Shown here: positions 61,145 to 64,000 of the stretch, piece after piece
Layout of the letters: the number at the start of each line of letters is the position of its first letter
Numbering within the stretch: position 1 is the first letter of the stretch
Source: Dryocola clanedunensis
Lineage (GTDB): Bacteria > Pseudomonadota > Gammaproteobacteria > Enterobacterales > Enterobacteriaceae
NCBI RefSeq assembly: GCF_025215155.1
Contig: NZ_JALHAM010000108.1
Length of the DNA stretch: 64,000 nucleotides
Reading direction: 5' to 3' (one strand)
Translations under genes and position numbers: made by a program
Notes under the pieces: generated by a model
The model's input: only the letters and a program-made list of their open reading frames with translations
Databases searched by the model: none
Told to the model about the DNA's origin: nothing

Positions 61145-63016
61145 ATGATAAAAAAAGTTTCGCTGCTTACGGCGTTATCCGTAACGGCGTTTTCTGGCTG
61201 GGCGCAGGACAGCAATTCTGACGACACTCTGGTAATAACCGCTAATCGTTTCCAGCAGCCGGTGAATACCGTGCTTGCGCCGACGGATATTATTACCCGT
61301 CAGGATATCGACAAATGGCAGGCAAAATCGCTTAACGATGTCATGCGTCGTCTGCCCGGCGTGGACATTGCGCAGTACGGAGGCATGGGGCAAGCTTCTT
61401 CCATGTTTATTCGCGGTACTAATCCGAGCCATGTGCTGGTGTTGATTGACGGTGTTCCCGTTGCGCGCACCGGTATTTCCAATACAGCCGACTTCAACCA
61501 AATCCCGATTTCTCTGGTCCAGCGCGTTGAGTATATTCGCGGGCCTCGCTCTGCTGTTTATGGCTCCGGTGCAATTGGCGGCGTCATCAACGTGATTACC
61601 CACTCAGATGAAGAGAAATCACAGATCACCGCTGGTATGGGATCTAAGGGTTACCAGCAGTACGACGGCACATTGCGTCATCGATTTGGCGATACCATGG
61701 CAACCATCGCCGGCTCATACGACACGACCAAAGGCTTTAATTCCCAGCCAAATTCTACTTACAGCGGCGACAATGACCGCGACGGCTCCCGTAACAAAAC
61801 GTTCTGGGGCAGCATAGAACATAAATTTAACGATGAATTGGACGGTTTCTTCCGGGGCCACAGCTATACCAACAACAATGACTACGATTTAGGCAGCCCG
61901 CCATTCTCCCCGGCTTATAGCGCGAATGAAGAACAGCTCTATAACCAGGGCTATGATGCGGGCCTGCGTTTCAACTCCGGGATCTACTCATCCCAGCTAA
62001 TTGCCAGCTACCAGAAAGTGAAGGACTACAACTACAGCAGTGAGTACGGACGTTATAACGATGGTACTACGCTCGATAACATGTCCCAGCGTAATCTTCA
62101 GTGGGGGAACAATTTTGTCGTTGGTCAGGGCTCCATTAGCGCCGGGGTGGACTGGCAGCAGCAGCGTCTGACCTCCTCCGACACCGTGATTTCTGATACC
62201 TATAAGCGTGACAATACGGGTGTCTATCTGAGCGGCCAGCAGCAGTTCGGCGATGTGACCTTAGAAGCTTCTGGCCGTGAAGACCATGACGAGCAGTTCG
62301 GCTGGCACGGCACCTGGCAGACAGCTGCGGGTTGGGAGTTTGTCGAGGGCTACCGCGCGACCGTGTCCTATGGCACAGGCTTTCTGGCGCCATCCCTGGG
62401 TCAGCAGTTTGGTTCCACGCGCTTTGGTATCGACTCTAACCCTGGCCTGAAGCCTGAAGAATCGAAGCAATGGGAAGCAGGCCTTGAGGGGCTGACCGGC
62501 CCGCTGGACTGGCGTCTGTCGGCGTACCGTTACGAAATCCAGAATCTGATCACCTATTATTCCGATCCTGTGACCTATGCCGGTTCTTACGACAACATCG
62601 ACTCAGCGACTATAAAAGGCGTGGAGTGGACGGGAAGCTTTGATACCGGCATCTTCACTCACAAAGTTACGCTGCAATATATGGATCCTCGCAACGACCA
62701 GAATGATGAAGTGCTAGCTCGCCGAGCTAAGCGCCAGGCTAAGTATCAGCTTGACTGGACGATGTTCAATATCGATATGGATGTGGCCTGGCAGTACTAC
62801 GGTAAGCGCTACGACAACAACACCTCTGCTTACAGCTCCACGCAGACTATTTTATCGAGCTACAGCACAGTTGACGTCTCTGCCTCATATCCAGTCACCT
62901 CTCAACTAACCGTTCGTGGTAGAATCGCCAACCTGTTCGATAAAGATTACGAGACGGTTTATGGCTATCAAACCCCAGGACGGGAATACTACCTCACTGG
63001 CAGCTATACCTTCTGA
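61145..63016 (+). CDS. btuB: Outer-membrane vitamin B12 receptor BtuB
   Basis: TonB-dependent importer of cobalamin. The 623 residues begin with a signal peptide ending GWAQD, then the TonB box DDTLVITANR. A plug follows (PGVDIAQYGGMGQASSMFIR, about 70-90), then a 22-strand barrel ending in ...YLTGSYTF with a terminal phenylalanine. The plug ends and C-terminus agree with E. coli (614), but the extracellular-loop regions differ a good deal. ATG 61145 matches the E. coli start (MIKK); ATG 61142 is an alternative. The 3' end overlaps murI by 56 bases. Confidence 0.95.
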   Translation: MIKKVSLLTALSVTAFSGWAQDSNSDDTLVITANRFQQPVNTVLAPTDIITRQDIDKWQAKSLNDVMRRLPGVDIAQYGGMGQASSMFIRGTNPSHVLVLIDGVPVARTGISNTADFNQIPISLVQRVEYIRGPRSAVYGSGAIGGVINVITHSDEEKSQITAGMGSKGYQQYDGTLRHRFGDTMATIAGSYDTTKGFNSQPNSTYSGDNDRDGSRNKTFWGSIEHKFNDELDGFFRGHSYTNNNDYDLGSPPFSPAYSANEEQLYNQGYDAGLRFNSGIYSSQLIASYQKVKDYNYSSEYGRYNDGTTLDNMSQRNLQWGNNFVVGQGSISAGVDWQQQRLTSSDTVISDTYKRDNTGVYLSGQQQFGDVTLEASGREDHDEQFGWHGTWQTAAGWEFVEGYRATVSYGTGFLAPSLGQQFGSTRFGIDSNPGLKPEESKQWEAGLEGLTGPLDWRLSAYRYEIQNLITYYSDPVTYAGSYDNIDSATIKGVEWTGSFDTGIFTHKVTLQYMDPRNDQNDEVLARRAKRQAKYQLDWTMFNIDMDVAWQYYGKRYDNNTSAYSSTQTILSSYSTVDVSASYPVTSQLTVRGRIANLFDKDYETVYGYQTPGREYYLTGSYTF

Positions 63017-63842
63017 TGCACGCCCCACGGTACTGGTCTTTGATTCCGGTGTCGGGGGGCTTTCAGTGTATAACGAGGTTCGGCAGCTTCTGCCGAACCT
63101 GCATTACATCTATGCCTTCGATAACGTAGCGTTTCCCTACGGCGAAAAAAGCGAAGAGTTCATTGTTGAACGTGTAGTGGAGATTGTCACTGCTGTTCAG
63201 GAACGCTATCCGCTTGCGCTGGCTATTATCGCGTGCAATACCGCAAGCACGGTCTCCCTTCCTGCTCTTCGTGAGAAATTCGCTTTCCCCGTTGTGGGCG
63301 TTGTCCCTGCTATCAAACCTGCTGCCCGCATGACGGCTAACGGAATTGTTGGTTTGCTTGCGACGCGAGGCACGGTCCGCCGTCCTTATACGCATGAGCT
63401 GGTGGCTCGTTTCGCGACAGAATGCAAAATCGAAATGCTGGGTTCAGCGGAGCTGGTGGAGCTGGCGGAAGCGAAACTGCATGGTGAACCGGTATCTCTT
63501 GAGGAGCTTCGCCATATTCTGCGTCCGTGGCTGCGCATGAAGGAGCCACCGGATACCGTCGTGCTGGGCTGCACTCACTTCCCTCTATTACAGGAAGAGC
63601 TGCTTGAGGTGCTTCCGGAAGGGACACGCCTGATTGATTCCGGTGCAGCTATTGCTCGCCGTACGGCATGGTTGTTAGAGCACGAAGCCCCGGAAGCTTT
63701 ATCTACAGAGATGAACACTGCTTTTTGTATGGCGTTTACGCCAGAAACGGCAAAGCTTTTGCCTGTACTGGAGCGCTATGGCTTCAAAACGCTCGAAAAA
63801 CTGGCTGTTTGCAGCGGGTTTGCACAAAAAAACGACGCTTGA
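62961..63842 (+). CDS. murI: Glutamate racemase
   Basis: Makes D-glutamate for peptidoglycan. From ATG 62961 (MAIKPQDGNTTS) it has 293 residues, close to the E. coli enzyme (285), with a similar N-terminal extension that in E. coli is used for activation by UDP-MurNAc-alanine. The two catalytic cysteines are in VFDSGVGGLSVY...AIIACNTAS (about residue 92) and LGCTHFPLL (about 204). The start lies within btuB, an overlap also found in E. coli. An rRNA promoter region follows. Confidence 0.97.
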   Translation: MAIKPQDGNTTSLAAIPSDARPTVLVFDSGVGGLSVYNEVRQLLPNLHYIYAFDNVAFPYGEKSEEFIVERVVEIVTAVQERYPLALAIIACNTASTVSLPALREKFAFPVVGVVPAIKPAARMTANGIVGLLATRGTVRRPYTHELVARFATECKIEMLGSAELVELAEAKLHGEPVSLEELRHILRPWLRMKEPPDTVVLGCTHFPLLQEELLEVLPEGTRLIDSGAAIARRTAWLLEHEAPEALSTEMNTAFCMAFTPETAKLLPVLERYGFKTLEKLAVCSGFAQKNDA

Positions 63843-63863
63843 TAAAAAATTGCAAATTAGGGG

Positions 63864-63891
63864 TTGTCACATCCCTAAAAATCCCTATACT
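63864..63891 (+). promoter_or_regulatory. rRNA operon promoter P1
   Basis: ttgtca (63864-63869), 16-base spacer, tatact (63886-63891), then gcgcctccactgacacgg, nearly identical to the start region of E. coli rrnB P1, which also follows murI. An A/T-rich upstream stretch suits an UP element. Confidence 0.88.
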
Positions 63892-63961
63892 GCGCCTCCA
63901 CTGACACGGCACAACGGCTTACAAACCGGCCCGTCAGTCAGACGAAAGCGAAAATAAACGC

Positions 63962-63989
63962 TTGACTCTGAAAGAGGAAAGCGTAATAT
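63962..63989 (+). promoter_or_regulatory. rRNA operon promoter P2
   Basis: ttgact (63962-63967), 16-base spacer, taatat (63984-63989), matching the arrangement of rrnB P2 about 100 bases after P1. The 16S gene itself lies beyond the window. Confidence 0.88.
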
Positions 63990-64000
63990 ACGCCACCTCG

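Noticed and set aside
62961..63016. 56-base overlap of murI with btuB as a possible mis-start
   Set aside because: The same overlap is known in E. coli, and the N-terminal extension it encodes is used by MurI for regulation.

Overview
The window is a stretch of chromosome from a member of the Enterobacteriaceae. Nearly every gene is a close relative of an Escherichia coli/Salmonella housekeeping gene, and most local gene order matches E. coli. Several differences exclude E. coli K-12 itself. The block ending in cysE-trmL is joined directly to cpxA. An argG of a different subfamily sits inside the arginine cluster (argE/argCBGH). yiiX, cdh, and the katG-to-gldA stretch are missing at their E. 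coli positions. A four-gene cluster known from Salmonella (STM4065-4068 type) lies between sbp and tpiA. I see no insertion sequence, prophage, CRISPR array or tRNA gene, and I do not assign a species.

Layout, left to right. (1) 1-7.5 kb, LPS core and threonine use: waaL (cut by the window edge), waaC, waaF and hldD on the minus strand; kbl-tdh and an AT-rich WaaH-like glycosyltransferase on the plus strand. (2) 7.5-15.3 kb: yibQ-envC-gpmM (minus) diverging from yibN-grxC-secB-gpsA-cysE (plus), then trmL. (3) 15.3-21.4 kb: the Cpx envelope-stress system (cpxAR diverging from cpxP, with a CpxR box between them and the sRNA CpxQ in the cpxP 3' end), then fieF, pfkA and sbp. (4) 21.4-25.8 kb: a GPH-family transporter, a PfkB-family riboside kinase, an ADP-ribosylglycohydrolase-family enzyme and a GntR regulator, preceded by a perfect 34-bp palindrome next to a CRP-like site. 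(5) 25.9-32.7 kb: tpiA, yiiQ, yiiR, fpr and the glpFKX glycerol genes. (6) 32.7-41.5 kb: zapB, rraA, menA, hslVU, ftsN, cytR, priA, rpmE. (7) 41.5-49.6 kb: metJ diverging from metBL, then metF, each with MetJ boxes, followed by ppc. (8) 49.9-55.7 kb: argE diverging from argCBGH. (9) 55.7-64 kb: OxyS and oxyR, sthA, fabR-yijD, trmA, a cobalamin riboswitch with btuB, murI, and finally tandem rRNA promoters. The 16S gene would begin just outside the window.

The part most worth following up is the 21.5-25.8 kb cluster. Its kinase closely matches what I recall of Salmonella STM4066, an aminoimidazole riboside kinase, and the surrounding genes suggest uptake, phosphorylation and N-glycosidic cleavage of an unidentified riboside under GntR (and probably CRP) control. 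Other notable structures are an inverted duplicate terminator pair between metF and ppc, a run of near-perfect hairpins between yijD and trmA, REP-like pairs after metL and inside the arg operon, and diverged but recognisable OxyS and CpxQ RNAs.

Comparisons with E. coli and Salmonella proteins are from memory, not from a search. Start codons were chosen by ribosome-binding sites and by remembered protein N-termini.
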